From the NCBI GenBank assembly GCA_028274465.1, contig CM051458.1:13159566-13223565 (forward strand): a stretch of DNA of 64,000 nucleotides. Reading direction: 5' to 3'. Below, piece by piece: positions 53,807 through 64,000 of this stretch (position 1 is its first letter; every line of letters begins with the position of its first letter). The position numbers and the translations under genes are program-made. A model generated the notes under the pieces. The model saw only the letters and a program-made list of their open reading frames with translations. It had not been told where the DNA came from and did no database searches. Source of the stretch: Plantago ovata. Taxonomy: Eukaryota > Streptophyta > Magnoliopsida > Lamiales > Plantaginaceae.

Positions 53807-54876
53807 TGCAAGAATGATTTATTCCGATGGTCAAATGTTATTCTCGTTCCGGCTACTTATAACCGTTCATATAATTAAGCAAGTGAAAGAGGTTATTCAA
53901 ACACACAACACATCTGAATTTGATTGCAGAAAAGAGATGATATAAGCTATAAGCAGGCACCAGCAGAGCAGCATGGTAGTCTGCAGTATGCACAAGCTCG
54001 ATCAAAAACTGTCACCTCTGCTCTTTGGACTTCTACGTCATACATACTTGATCAACCAAAACAGCACATCACGTCCCCTGAAGTTACATAAGCAAAAAAC
54101 TGAGATTAGTATCATAAATCACGAAGAAAAAAAAAAGGTACAACCTTACAAATATGAGCTACACGAATTTTTGGGTAAAACGATGCGTAATTTCACGGTT
54201 CACACATACAACAACCACAATAATTCATCTAAATAATTGCAAGTGTGAAATACAACTTGTCACAGTCACAGACTCACATTAATCAAACACTTATTAGTAA
54301 CCACTAACCAAGTTGCAACCACTACAGTACTAAACCAAGGGCTAAATTCAAACACAAAGACACACAACAACTGATGGACCAACCAAGACTGTCTGGGCAA
54401 AGCAAAACTCTGGACAATAAAAATGCTTCAAATTACTATGGACCATAAAGATGCTTCAAATTACTCTCACATAAAGAAAAAATATCAACAACTCAAGTGA
54501 AACAAAATTTCAGCTTCAAAACATAGAACTAAGAGCACATTAACTCTAAGAGCAGTTGGCTGACTTGGCTCAGATTTAATAAATTGAAGGTTTAGTCACA
54601 GAAAACTTCTTCAAACACCTCGATTGGAGACCGCCATGGCTGCAAATAACCATAAGACTTATCGCCAAGCCAAGATACGGTTATGCTCAAACGAGTGGAA
54701 GCCATTTTTGCATAAAATTGCTTGCTAGAAATATAATCATCATCGCCACATGTCAAATAAGCATAACTCAATAGAAATCACATGACCACATTATAAAACA
54801 AGTAACAAGTTTGGTCGTTGGAGTTTCCGTTCTGTCAAGACCGATGCACCGCCGAGGCGACAGTAAGAGCCACGCA
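52732..54876. other. AT-rich intergenic DNA upstream of the P450 relic
   Basis: No gene is supported. The first few hundred bases would be the P450 promoter. A long (TA)n run lies at 53739-53805. The last part may hold the 3' untranslated region of the small minus-strand gene. Confidence 0.6.
53739..53805. repeat. (TA)n microsatellite
   Basis: Pure TA dinucleotide run; ORFs across it are artefacts. Confidence 0.95.
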
Positions 54877-55805
54877 TCATGGCTGCGTATTGATCAGGTG
54901 ATCAATAGCCCCGCCAAGATACGAATGGACTGTTTCCTGGGAAAGAAGCATAACAATGCATTAGTGAAGGGTGTGAGTAATTAAATTAAAAAGAGAAGAT
55001 TGTCACAAACAACCAATTTCTAATGAAACTGAAACTCAAAATACAAATCAGAGAGTTATTCCTTGCTTTTAATTTTATTTCGACATACTGTTACAAATTA
55101 AATTATAAATGAATTAAGATGTGAGTAATTTTATTCTACATATTGTTAGATAATCAGCAAATCTGAACAGAGTCTATCAACATGAATTAAGACTAACAAC
55201 GCGATGCAAGAAGAAAAATCAGTGTAGTCAATGCACAACTGCAGTTCTATTATTTTCCAAAAATTGTTTCAAAATCATCTAATCATACAATCACAGTGTA
55301 CGAATTCAACATGCCAACTACTAGTAATAGCAAAAACCAACAAACTGCTAGTAAATTAACATCAACTCGACATGAACACACAAACCACAAATTTCATACA
55401 CCAGACAACAACTCATAGAGCAAACTGCTCGTAATTGCCAAAAATATTGGGGGGAAATAAAGTACGCTCTGTTAAACATAGATAAGAAGACATGAATACG
55501 AGTAACAATTCGCACCAAACTCGAAACATCAAAGCCAAGCAAAATGAAGAAAATAAGGTTTAATCGAAACCCTAGTTCGAATGGCCATATGCCCACATAA
55601 AACGAAAAAGAGTAAAGATTCAACGAAACCAAGTAATAAGGAACGAAATTACTCACCGGATTCGAAATCGGAAAAGTTATCGGAAAAAAAGTCGACCAAA
55701 TCACAAATCGACACTGAAAGAATTGTAGATCGGAGTGAGAGGATCACTAATATGGTCTCTGATTCGTTGTACGGTGCCGGAGTAGGTCGGAAATTGGCCT
55801 GACAT
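54877..55805 (-). CDS. Possible small host gene, unknown product
   Basis: Two exon-like stretches on the minus strand. The first starts ATG at 55805 (MSGQFPTYSGTVQRIRDHIS...), in GC-richer DNA than its surroundings, and is followed by a good donor GGTGAGTAA near 55655. The last starts after TTTCCCAG at 54936 and reads ETVHSYLGGAIDHLINTQP then TGA at 54877-54879. The first frame meets a stop before that donor, so the internal structure is not resolved and another exon or another start may be used. I do not recognise a family. An expressed short gene or a non-coding transcript are both possible. Confidence 0.3.
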
Positions 55806-56044
55806 GACGGCGGCGGATAAGAGGAGGAGAGAATATGTCACGGACAGAGAAAAATGGAGAGCCTAGAGAGATATATTTTTTTTTTAATGGAGAAATGGCA
55901 TTTGAATAGTGTCTACAGTGGGTGAGGCCTCTTTAATTGAAAGCCAAATGTACATGGGCTTCCCAACAGTACGAGAGACCTCTCTAATAGAGAGCCAAAC
56001 AAGCCGGTTAACTTTTTTCATGCTAGAAAATCATTTTTATTTAA

Positions 56045-56510
56045 TGGCATTACTTATTAGGGGTCTTCAAGGAAGGACAGGCAGGCTTCGCCTGTCAGCC
56101 TGTCTGATATCAGGCAAACTGATCTAGACCATTAGATCTTTAATTTAATGGTTCACAACACTTCGCCAAAAAATATTTGGCGATCGCCTTTCGCCTTATC
56201 CTCCGCCTTGTCGCCTTATTAATATTTTAATTAATAAATTATAATAAAAATATTAATATTTTATAAAATGTCATTTTTACCCTCCAAAAAATAAAATTTT
56301 AATCTTTTTTTATAATTTTGATTTATTATTATTTTTTGGATGATTTTTTTATTATTTTTTATTATATTAAATTATTTATTAATGATTTTGAAAATATTTA
56401 ATTATAGTTACCAAAAATATTCAAAGCTAGGATTTGAACCTGAGCACTTTGGCTAAATAGCACAAGACTAAACCACCAAGTTACCAATTAATTTGTTCAT
56501 TAATTGCTAT
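56045..56510 (-). repeat. tRNA-headed repeat with terminal hairpin, copy 1
   Basis: On the minus strand, a head with GGTGGTTTAGTC and the B-box-like GGTTCAAATCC (about 56431-56490) is followed by AT-rich sequence. GGCGAAGTGTT-type motifs come next, and the far end has a hairpin GACAGGCGAAGCCTGCC at about 56077-56107. It shares its layout with 61155-61605. It could be a long SINE or a Helitron-like end; neither is proven. Confidence 0.5.
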
Positions 56511-58616
56511 TACTTTATACAATATCATAATAGAAAATTAGTAGTCAACCTAAATTTAAAATTAATTGAACACTCATTCACGTCTCTCTCTTACTGCTGC
56601 TACCTCTCTCAGTCGACTTCTCAGAAGAAAAAACAGTGACAGGTCGCTCATTCCCGTCCATTTTCCCATTCACATTCCCATATAATTGACCTGTTCCAAC
56701 TCATGAATTAGAGTGGACAAAGGAAGCTAAAAAGTGTTCATGGTCTTCCAAACACAAGATTATTCACAAATAGAAATTATTTAATTTCTTTAATTTTATA
56801 TAAATGGGTGTATGTTGTTAAAATTGATATGCCAAAATTCAATTTAGTCCATAAAGGATCAGAAATGTATCGGTTAAATATCTAAATTTAACCCGAAATT
56901 TGATCTGACAACATAATAATAATGTTGACAACAACATAACCGATTCCAAATTGCCCAAATTAATATTGACACAAATTCATCAGATCAAAAATATATTTGA
57001 ACTGAATAAATCGAATCAAATTTAACCCGAAATTTGTTATGATAAAAAATAAATCGAATCAAATTTAATCCGAAATTATCCGAATTGAATTTGAGTGGGA
57101 TACAACCATTCCTATTTAAATTTGGCTTGTATTTACCCAAACGAAAAAAATCAGAATTGTGCATACAGATGACAATAATGGCCAACAAATATTCACATAT
57201 TTATTTTATATGTCTAAATTTAAAATCAATTTAATAGATTATATTAGGGTTATTTTAAATGGGCTACATCTCTCTTAATTTTATTATCCGATTAGAATAT
57301 TATTCACAATATTAATAGAAATGTCTATTAATTTTAATTGTATATATAGGTGTAACCTTAATCCGACGACTCATCATAAATATATAGGTTACTAATCGAA
57401 GAGTCAATTCTACAGAACAAGAATAAAATTGACCAAAAGAGAATCTGATTCAAAATTTTATTTTCACATAAATTCATTCGATCCACTTATACTTGACCAT
57501 AATTCATTTCATCCGATAACCCAAATAAAATTTATTATGGAACTACACGAATTGAGTTTGAGTTGGATTCAATAAATTTCACTCTAACTCACCCAATAAA
57601 TGATAATCAACATTAAAAACACAGATGACTAAAAGGCCAACATAACGCAAGTATGACCATAAAATGAATCAAAATACATTTGTATGGATACAATATTGTT
57701 TTTTAATTGTTTTTTTACTTTAACTTTTTTGCAAATTTAATGCACGTGATGGATTATAAACCTACAACTCCAATGTTGCATTTGTAATAAAAATAATTCA
57801 TTTGTTCTGAAGCATAAAGAAGAGGATGCCCGTGGCTAAAAATTTCGCATAAGACTTCTTTTAAAGTTCTCGGTTGAAATGAGATGACTTGATGTGGAAC
57901 ATAAAATGCGCTTTTGAAGTGAATCCCAAGAAGTCTTCTTCTGAGCTTTCCTCTTCACGTTCTGAATTACTCTGTAGTATATATATCGAAATATATTTGT
58001 TTATAAAATAATGTGACGGATAAATGATGTATAACATTGATATGTAGCGATCCTATCCGAATTGAATTAATCAAGAATAGCATGAAAATGTCAAAATATG
58101 GATAAAACATAAATTAATACTCCTCCCGTTATCCCATAAGCTTACTGATTTCACTATTTTCGGTCAACAACTTTCAGTTTTGACTTCTGATTACTCTTAA
58201 ACTAGAATGATAAAGTATGTAACAAAATTATATTATGAAAATTTAGTATCTATATTTTTATAATATAATTTCATTAAATATTTTATTATTACATTTTAAA
58301 AGTAATTTGAAGTCAAAGTTCAAAGTTGTTGACAAAAAAAAGTCAAACTAGGAACTTATGAGAGAACAGATGGAGTATTAATTTTATTTCCACGCCCTTG
58401 AGGAGTTATTCAACTCTCTACATATGATTCAATATTAGAGTCTACACACGGTTCGACACACGATTGGTACTTAAGTCGGTCCAAATAAAGCCAATTAACT
58501 CAACTCAAGACCACACACTCGATGGGTATCTCATATCTCTTTAGCAAGTACTAATAAAGTCCACTCCGAACAAGTCCACAGCAAATTCTAAAATACAAAT
58601 TAAACAAAGCCCATCT
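56511..58616. other. AT-rich intergenic DNA
   Basis: No gene visible. Near-repeats of AATCGAATCAAATTTAACCC at 57007 and 57051 and related bits at 56880 suggest decayed repeat sequence. Confidence 0.6.
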
Positions 58617-59074
58617 CATAGCTGTTGTGACTCAGCATTCGGAGGCTCCTCATTAACAACACCCTCCGTGAACTCTTGACCCGCAGCGTTACGGACCATC
58701 TCTTCCATCCGGTCCCCTGTGGCATCATCATGATTACAGGCACCTGGTGTAGCACTACTCTCCTGCCTTTTCCTACGCTTCCCCGACAACATGGAATAAT
58801 CCCCCAACAAACGAACTGCCTCACCATGATGATTCCACACCTCATATTTAGGGACAAAACCATTACGCTTCAAATGGTCTACAACCACCGTAGAGGGTAA
58901 GTACTGACGGTTCCTACATTTCTTATGGTTGCAAGGACACTTCATCATCCCAGTACTCAAACACTCGGGTTTTGACAATGCAAATTCGACAAATGCATTG
59001 ACCCCTTGTACAAACGTAGGCAAAAGTATTCCATCTGCAATCCTACTGTACATCCAAGTACGATCGGGATTCAT
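58617..59074 (-). pseudogene. TNP2 transposase N-terminal fragment, second CACTA copy
   Basis: Starts MNPDRTWMYSRIADGILLPT at 59074 and keeps the C-P-C-N-H-K-K-C-R cluster of the transposase-associated domain. It is nearly identical to the first copy (9147 onward) until it stops at the truncation point. Confidence 0.9.
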
Positions 59075-60139
59075 AATTGAATGCTAAACCTGGCCAATGA
59101 AAGTTTAGTACATTGCGGCTAAAGTTGTTTTTCACCAAGTACTCATTTTAATTATCAATTTTTTACATTGCATTATATATACTCCCAATATTTCTACATT
59201 AGAAATAAAAATACTCATATTATCTTCTAACTTTAATTTATCAATGAGTTATTTCCTTCATACTTACAATTTTTTTAAACAATAATTACCTATATTTATC
59301 TATATTTCCATTATACTTGTACAATTTTCATTATAATAACTACTTACAATACACTATAATTACATATATTTTTCATTATAATTATGCAATTTGCATTATA
59401 GTAACAACTACCAATACACTATAATTACCTATATTTATCTATATATTTCCATTATACTTATGGAATTTTCATTATAATAAAAACTTGCAATACACTATAA
59501 TTACCTATATTATCTATATTTTCATTATATTTATACAATTTCCATTATAATAACCAATTACAATACACTATAATTACTCATATTTCCATTATAATTATAC
59601 TTATGCAATTTTCAAATCTAATTAGTATATCCCAAACAAACTACACTAATTTAGTTGAACAAAACTAACTACGTAGATAATCCCAAACATAATCGAACCA
59701 AATTCAAATCCCAAACATAATCAAACCCAATTCAAATCCCAAACATAATCGAACTAAACTATAAAATACCCAATTCATACCAAATCTATCAATTCACCAA
59801 CTAAAACTTGTTCAACCCCCTAATTTGAGTTACACAACATGATAGATACTAGTAGAATGCATACAATTCAATGAATTGAAAAAAAATGAAGAATACTAAA
59901 ATTTAGACAAGTTAGGGTTCGAAATATATACCTTTGATTGCGGAAGAAATGGGAAAATAATCACACAATTGAATAGCTACACTTGTTCCTTGATGGAAGA
60001 GCTTCGAAATGACTATAATATTGATTGAAATGGTGAAGAAACGAAGAAAATAGGGGATGAGAGCTTGGAGCCGCGGAAATGGGTGTGTGTGTGTTGTGCG
60101 TGTTCTGCCGATGAGGCAGCGGAGAAGATGAAGATAAAC

Positions 60140-60577
60140 AGTTCAGCGACGGATGGTGGTCCGTCGCTAATATAGCGATCGGTCGCCATATTAACGACGG
60201 ATGCAGTCCGTCTCTAATATAGCGATCGGTCGCTATATTAGTGACGGATGCCACCATCCGTTGCTAACTTATTTAATGTTTTTTTTAAAAATACTTTAGC
60301 GACGGATGGAGCCATCCGTCGCTAATATGTTGACCGGCCTAAAAAAAAATAAAAAACATTAATATCCTGCAACGGATGGTGTAATCCGTCTCTATTTAGC
60401 AACGGATGGACCCATCCGTCGCTACTTAGCGACGGATAACCCATCCGTCGCTAAATTTCGGCCGCTCTAAGGGCGATTTATCCTTTCCGTCGCTAAAGGC
60501 TCCGATCGGTCGCTAATTTTAGCAACCGATCGATCGGTTGCTAAAAGTGGTTGCTATTTAGCTGTTTTCTTGTAGTG
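60140..60577. repeat. CACTA right subterminal repeats, second copy
   Basis: Alternating GCGACGGAT and ATCCGTCGCTA units plus CGATCGGTCGCTA variants, as in 9997-10407. Confidence 0.88.
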
Positions 60578-61154
60578 TAGACTCATGACTCCAAAGTATC
60601 TTTCGGAGGTTGAGGAAGGACACAAATGGATACTCAACAAACTAACAAATGATAACAATCACTGAGATACGAGATAATGGATAAGTGCATTAATCTTCTC
60701 CAATGAAACATTCACTATAAAATGAGTCAAACCTTCATACTCATAGATAGCAACTTACATTGTCTTAACTCTATCACAATTATAGAAGCAACTTAGTAGC
60801 CTCATATACGTAACAAGTCATGATATATGTTGTTTTATCCGTTCTTAGTGTCAATTAGTTTATTATTTAATATAAATGTAGAAAAATTCATAAATAATAA
60901 TTCAACTAGACAACACGTTTACAAACTAGTCATTATGTGAGTCTTAGGGTAAAGATGGACATTGGTTAGGTTAGAATAATCAGTAATTCCGTAGGTCAAT
61001 CTACAAGAGTAAAAAAACAATGAGAAATAATTTATTGTAGTTTAAGATTAATACTGATATACAGTGAAGTGAAATGAAAATTCACAATTAAAATGTTAAA
61101 TGTTTACATTATACAAAATACATTATTTATATTTATAACATCATCAATTCAACC
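60578..61154. other. Intergenic DNA, nothing recognised
   Basis: AT-rich with no supported ORF, RNA gene or repeat. Confidence 0.6.
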
Positions 61155-61605
61155 AAATTGGAACTTTCTCCTGTTGGTTAGATAAGTTGACTTTCATTGT
61201 TGTTGTTTGGGTTTGAATCCTACATCCAACATTGAAATTACATTTTTTTATAATTAAATGCAAAGATCAGATATGGATCCGGGCCAAACCTTACGCGGTC
61301 CGTTTATGACCTGCTGCATGTGCTCGGGCCCAGCCCGGTCCGTTATCAGCCCACCCATGGGCGCACAAAAATAATAATAATAATAATATATGTAAATATT
61401 TTTATTTTAATGTATTTTTTAATAATTGTATTTATTATTTTAATTCAAGGTTATTTAAGTAAATTTGTATTTAATTGAAAAAATAAATAAGAATAATTAT
61501 TTTTACTTCTTGGCGAAGGGTTGGCGAAGACGAATGACGTAGCGCCTTTTCATTGGGTGTGTATTGTTAGGCAGGGCGAAAGCCTGCCGGATCGTAGAGA
61601 AAAAC
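61155..61605 (+). repeat. tRNA-headed repeat with terminal hairpin, copy 2
   Basis: The head has GTTGGTTAGATAAGTTGAC and the B-box-like GGGTTTGAATCC (61208-61219), then an AT-rich body, GGCGAAGGGTTGGCGAAG and the hairpin GGCAGGGCGAAAGCCTGCC (about 61572-61590). The layout is that of 56510-56045 in the opposite direction. A GC-rich insert at 61275-61365 with GGGCCCAGCCCGG is peculiar to this copy. Confidence 0.5.
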
Positions 61606-62519
61606 CCTACTTATTATTTATCTGGACCACTTTGTTCGAGTTTGTGAAGCATATCAACCATCAGAGGGACTAAGATATTATGTTAAATATATATAACAGT
61701 CTGAATATTAAAAAAAGAAGACCAGCATGCATATTGAGTTATCATTAGCAATAAAGCTGCATTGAGCATACACAGAGATAATCAAACTATAGTTTTCCAT
61801 GCCTTACATTAACTTATAAAAATTCAAAATCCAATTATAATATAACTTCTGAAAGAATAACCAACCTAAACATAACCAAGTACTGTGCATGTAGAAATAC
61901 ACAATAACCATGCATGAGGTGATTGTCAACTCAATAGCCCCAACCTCAATCATCCAATAATTAAAGATCAACTTGAGGTCAAGGCTCTCGATAGCATGTA
62001 CCGTGTTGTTTTCAAATTTTATTAATCGAAGTATTAGTTTTATAATAGGACCCGCAGGTATGGGCCGGTGAGGCCGTGGTTCAAGGCCATGGCCCGGTCG
62101 ATGGGCGCGGCAGCCGACTTGGGGAAGGGTTAGAAATTAATTGTTTTCCTTTTATTATTTAATTACCTAGTTAGGGTCAGTTAACTTATTGGACAAGCAT
62201 AGGTTAGGAGAGAGATTTTCACCTTTCTGCCTTATCGGATAAGAGCAGGAACTTGTTCAACAAGTCATATCTTATTTTACTATTTACGCATTGTACTATT
62301 TTCATTATTTTCATAGTTGAATATTGATTGAGTCGAAAGCTCTGGTGTTCTTGTGCACAAACCCCGAGGTAATTAGTTCTTGTGTTAGTTACTTCATGGG
62401 CAGATTATTCTTGTGTAACTGCTTGTCTAGTGCGTGATCCTGTGATCGTGCTAGAGATTTACTCTTTTTTTCTTGCAAAATCTCCATCTTTTCTGTCCTG
62501 TGAATCTCGGGGCCTAGCA
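61606..62519 (+). other. Intergenic DNA leading into the 5' LTR of the last Gypsy element
   Basis: The LTR should end at CTAGCA (62519), two bases before a primer-binding site. Its start cannot be placed because the second LTR lies outside the window. A GC-rich stretch (62048-62115, GGCCGTGGTTCAAGGCCATGG) may lie within it. Confidence 0.5.
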
Positions 62520-62520
62520 G

Positions 62521-62535
62521 TTGGCATCTAGAGCC
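62521..62535 (+). other. Gypsy primer-binding site
   Basis: TTGGCATCTAGAGCC follows the CTAGCAG LTR end. It resembles the initiator tRNA-Met type sites of Gypsy chromoviruses. Confidence 0.65.
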
Positions 62536-62582
62536 AAGTTGAGAAACCTCTGAGACCTAGCTTCCGCAAACAACCTCTGATC

Positions 62583-64000
62583 ATGACAACCGACAAGTAC
62601 GAACGAATGATCTTGGAGAAGATACTGAAGAACATGAAGAGGCTAACCAACCGTTTAAATTCGCTGGAAAAGGCACGCAAGGGCCGCCGAAGCCATCGCG
62701 AACGAAGCCGCGTGGAGACACGACATCGCACGCATAGCGCTTCACGGCAACCGAGCCTAGGGCAGCAACATGCGCACGGTGCATCACTACGGCCACGCAT
62801 GGGCAACAAGCCTGTGATGAAGGAGAAAGGGCTTGAGCAAGGATTGGGCTACAAAGAGCATATGCTTGGCTTATATGAGCCTAACGGAGAAGATCACTAC
62901 CATGGACCTAGGCTTAGAATGCTTGACTTGGGCACAAAGGAATCTGATGGGCTTACCGTTGACCACAAAGGCGGCAATGAGCTGAGGTATGGGACAACCG
63001 GGTATGCAAGTCCGTATGTGGTGACACATATGGAAGGAGGATCCGGGCTAGGGTTTGGTTATGGGCTTGATCCATATGCGCCCATCATGGAAGAAGGCCC
63101 AATCTAGAAAAACATTAACGCAATCTTTGCGCTTTATGAGGCTATCTATCAGGATGGGTTTGGAAATAACACTAGTTCCAACAGCTTTGCGAGTTCGTAC
63201 CAAGGCGACAACCACTATGGGGATATGACAACTCTGCATTGGGGTGGCACCGATCCGGGAGACAAGGTGACATTCGATGTTGACCCATATGAGGTAACAC
63301 ATGTGGTGGTAGAGGCACCTGAGGGCAGCTGGAGCTTGAGTAAGAAGGACTTGGGTAAATCTAAGGAGAAAGTTTGCTTTGGACCAAGGTGCCATTCAGG
63401 TGATGTTAATGCTGAATGGGCTCGAGGAATGGATTGGTCGCATGTGTGTTCAACATGCAAAACTGATGTCGATGGCCTTTTTAATGTCATGGGAAAGCTT
63501 ATGGAGGTCAACTGGTTGCCGCAACCTAAGTGGGATCCTGAAGAACCCTTTAAGGACGATAACATGATCCGGTTGAACTGGGAAGACGGACAGTGGAAAG
63601 TCGAAGAACCTAAGAAGGGCGCCGAGATATCTGAGGGTTGGGGAACCAATACTGAAACGAGTGCTGCAACATCTAATCAAGTGCTTGAGGTGAGTAAGGA
63701 GGGGTCATCGGAAGAGGAAACCGAAGAACAACTTCAAGAGATCCGCAAGATGATGCGCCTAAGGAAGCCAAAGTCTTACGTGGACTACGTGGTTTATGGC
63801 ACCTCCAAGGGAAAGAGAGGCTCATTGTCTAAGAGGGGCAATGGAGGCAAAGCATTTCTATGCTACATGGGAGTAGGGAATGATCCCGATGCTTTTAGGT
63901 TGCCTGGTCACTTATGGTTTCGTAAGCAACCGGTGAGCGTGCTACTTGACAGTGGGGCATCATGGAACTTCATCACAGCAGCTTATGTTCATCGGTATGG
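62583..64000 (+). pseudogene. Gypsy gag-like region and protease start, cut by window end
   Basis: Starts MTTDKYERMILEKILKNM with a coiled-coil-like helix, then a basic Arg/His/Ser-rich stretch and a Gly/Tyr/Pro-rich stretch. TAG at 63105-63107 interrupts the frame, which then stays open to the window end for almost 300 codons. Those include a C-F-G-P-R-C...C-S-T-C pattern (about 63378-63460), a Glu-rich stretch and the retropepsin site VSVLLDSGASWNFI at about 63930-63972. LDSGA with NFI is typical of Gypsy chromoviruses. I see no retrotrans_gag capsid and no normal CCHC knuckle. The gag type is not one I recognise. Confidence 0.65.

Larger units (their letters stand above)
58617..60577 (-). 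mobile_element. Truncated second CACTA copy (transposase 5' half and right end)
   Basis: Homologous to 8697-10407: part of the TNP2 first exon, its upstream AT-rich region, subterminal TAGCGACGGAT repeats (60140-60560) and the terminus TTTTCTTGTAGTG at 60565-60577. The other end is missing; at about 58617 the homology begins inside the transposase ORF without a CACTA terminus. It cannot move by itself. Confidence 0.9.

Noticed and set aside
53672-53878. ORF with repeated Ile-Tyr
   Set aside because: It is a translation of a (TA)n run.
54877-54936. Assigning a named family to the short C-terminal exon
   Set aside because: The peptide looks protein-like, but I do not recognise it and the splice structure to 55805 does not keep a clean frame.
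56431-56490. Possible tRNA gene on the minus strand
   Set aside because: A and B box-like parts exist, but I cannot fold a proper acceptor stem and anticodon arm. It is better explained as the head of a repeat.

Overview
The window looks like nuclear DNA of a flowering plant: spliced genes with GT-AG introns, a class III type terpene synthase, and LTR retrotransposon, CACTA and Mutator-like families typical of plants. A eudicot, perhaps an asterid such as a mint relative, is a guess from the style of the terpene synthase and P450; nothing here proves a species. Host genes are few. They are the 3' part of a TPS-a type sesquiterpene synthase (3-2273, plus strand), the N-terminal relic of a cytochrome P450 (52731-52693 and 45652-45365, minus strand) and a weak candidate for a small gene (54877-55805). 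Nearly everything between them is nested transposable elements, so a TPS/P450 neighbourhood has apparently been pulled apart by insertions.

Layout. 2507-20253 is a SIRE-type Copia element on the minus strand, with a 5-bp target duplication, gag, pol and an extra 3' ORF. Its left LTR is split by an autonomous-type CACTA element (3039-10407, 3-bp duplication AGC). 20389-28699 is an Athila-like Gypsy element with gag and protease but no recognisable reverse transcriptase. 28933-44880 is a Tat-type Gypsy element with an antisense multi-exon gene between pol and the 3' LTR. The Tat 3' end, its host flank and the end of the SIRE LTR are present twice as a large inverted duplication: left arm 20136-20388 plus 28700-31002, right arm 42836-45364. 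The Athila element interrupts only the left arm.

45653-52592 is a Mutator-like element (MULE). It carries a transposase with SWIM finger, a lysine-rich linker and an OTU-like protease domain on one strand, and a plant mobile domain gene on the other. It sits inside the first exon of the P450, whose start codon lies beyond a 100-base assembly gap. 52732-58616 is mostly AT-rich intergenic DNA with a tRNA-headed repeat. 58617-60577 is a truncated second CACTA copy. 62520-64000 is the start of another Gypsy element, cut by the window edge.

Almost all element ORFs carry stops or frameshifts, so the region is mainly a record of layered insertion and rearrangement. The most interesting items are the inverted duplication, the MULE with OTU and plant mobile domain cargo, the P450 split by that MULE, the antisense gene of the Tat element with its own TATA box, and a short motif scattered throughout the SIRE element.
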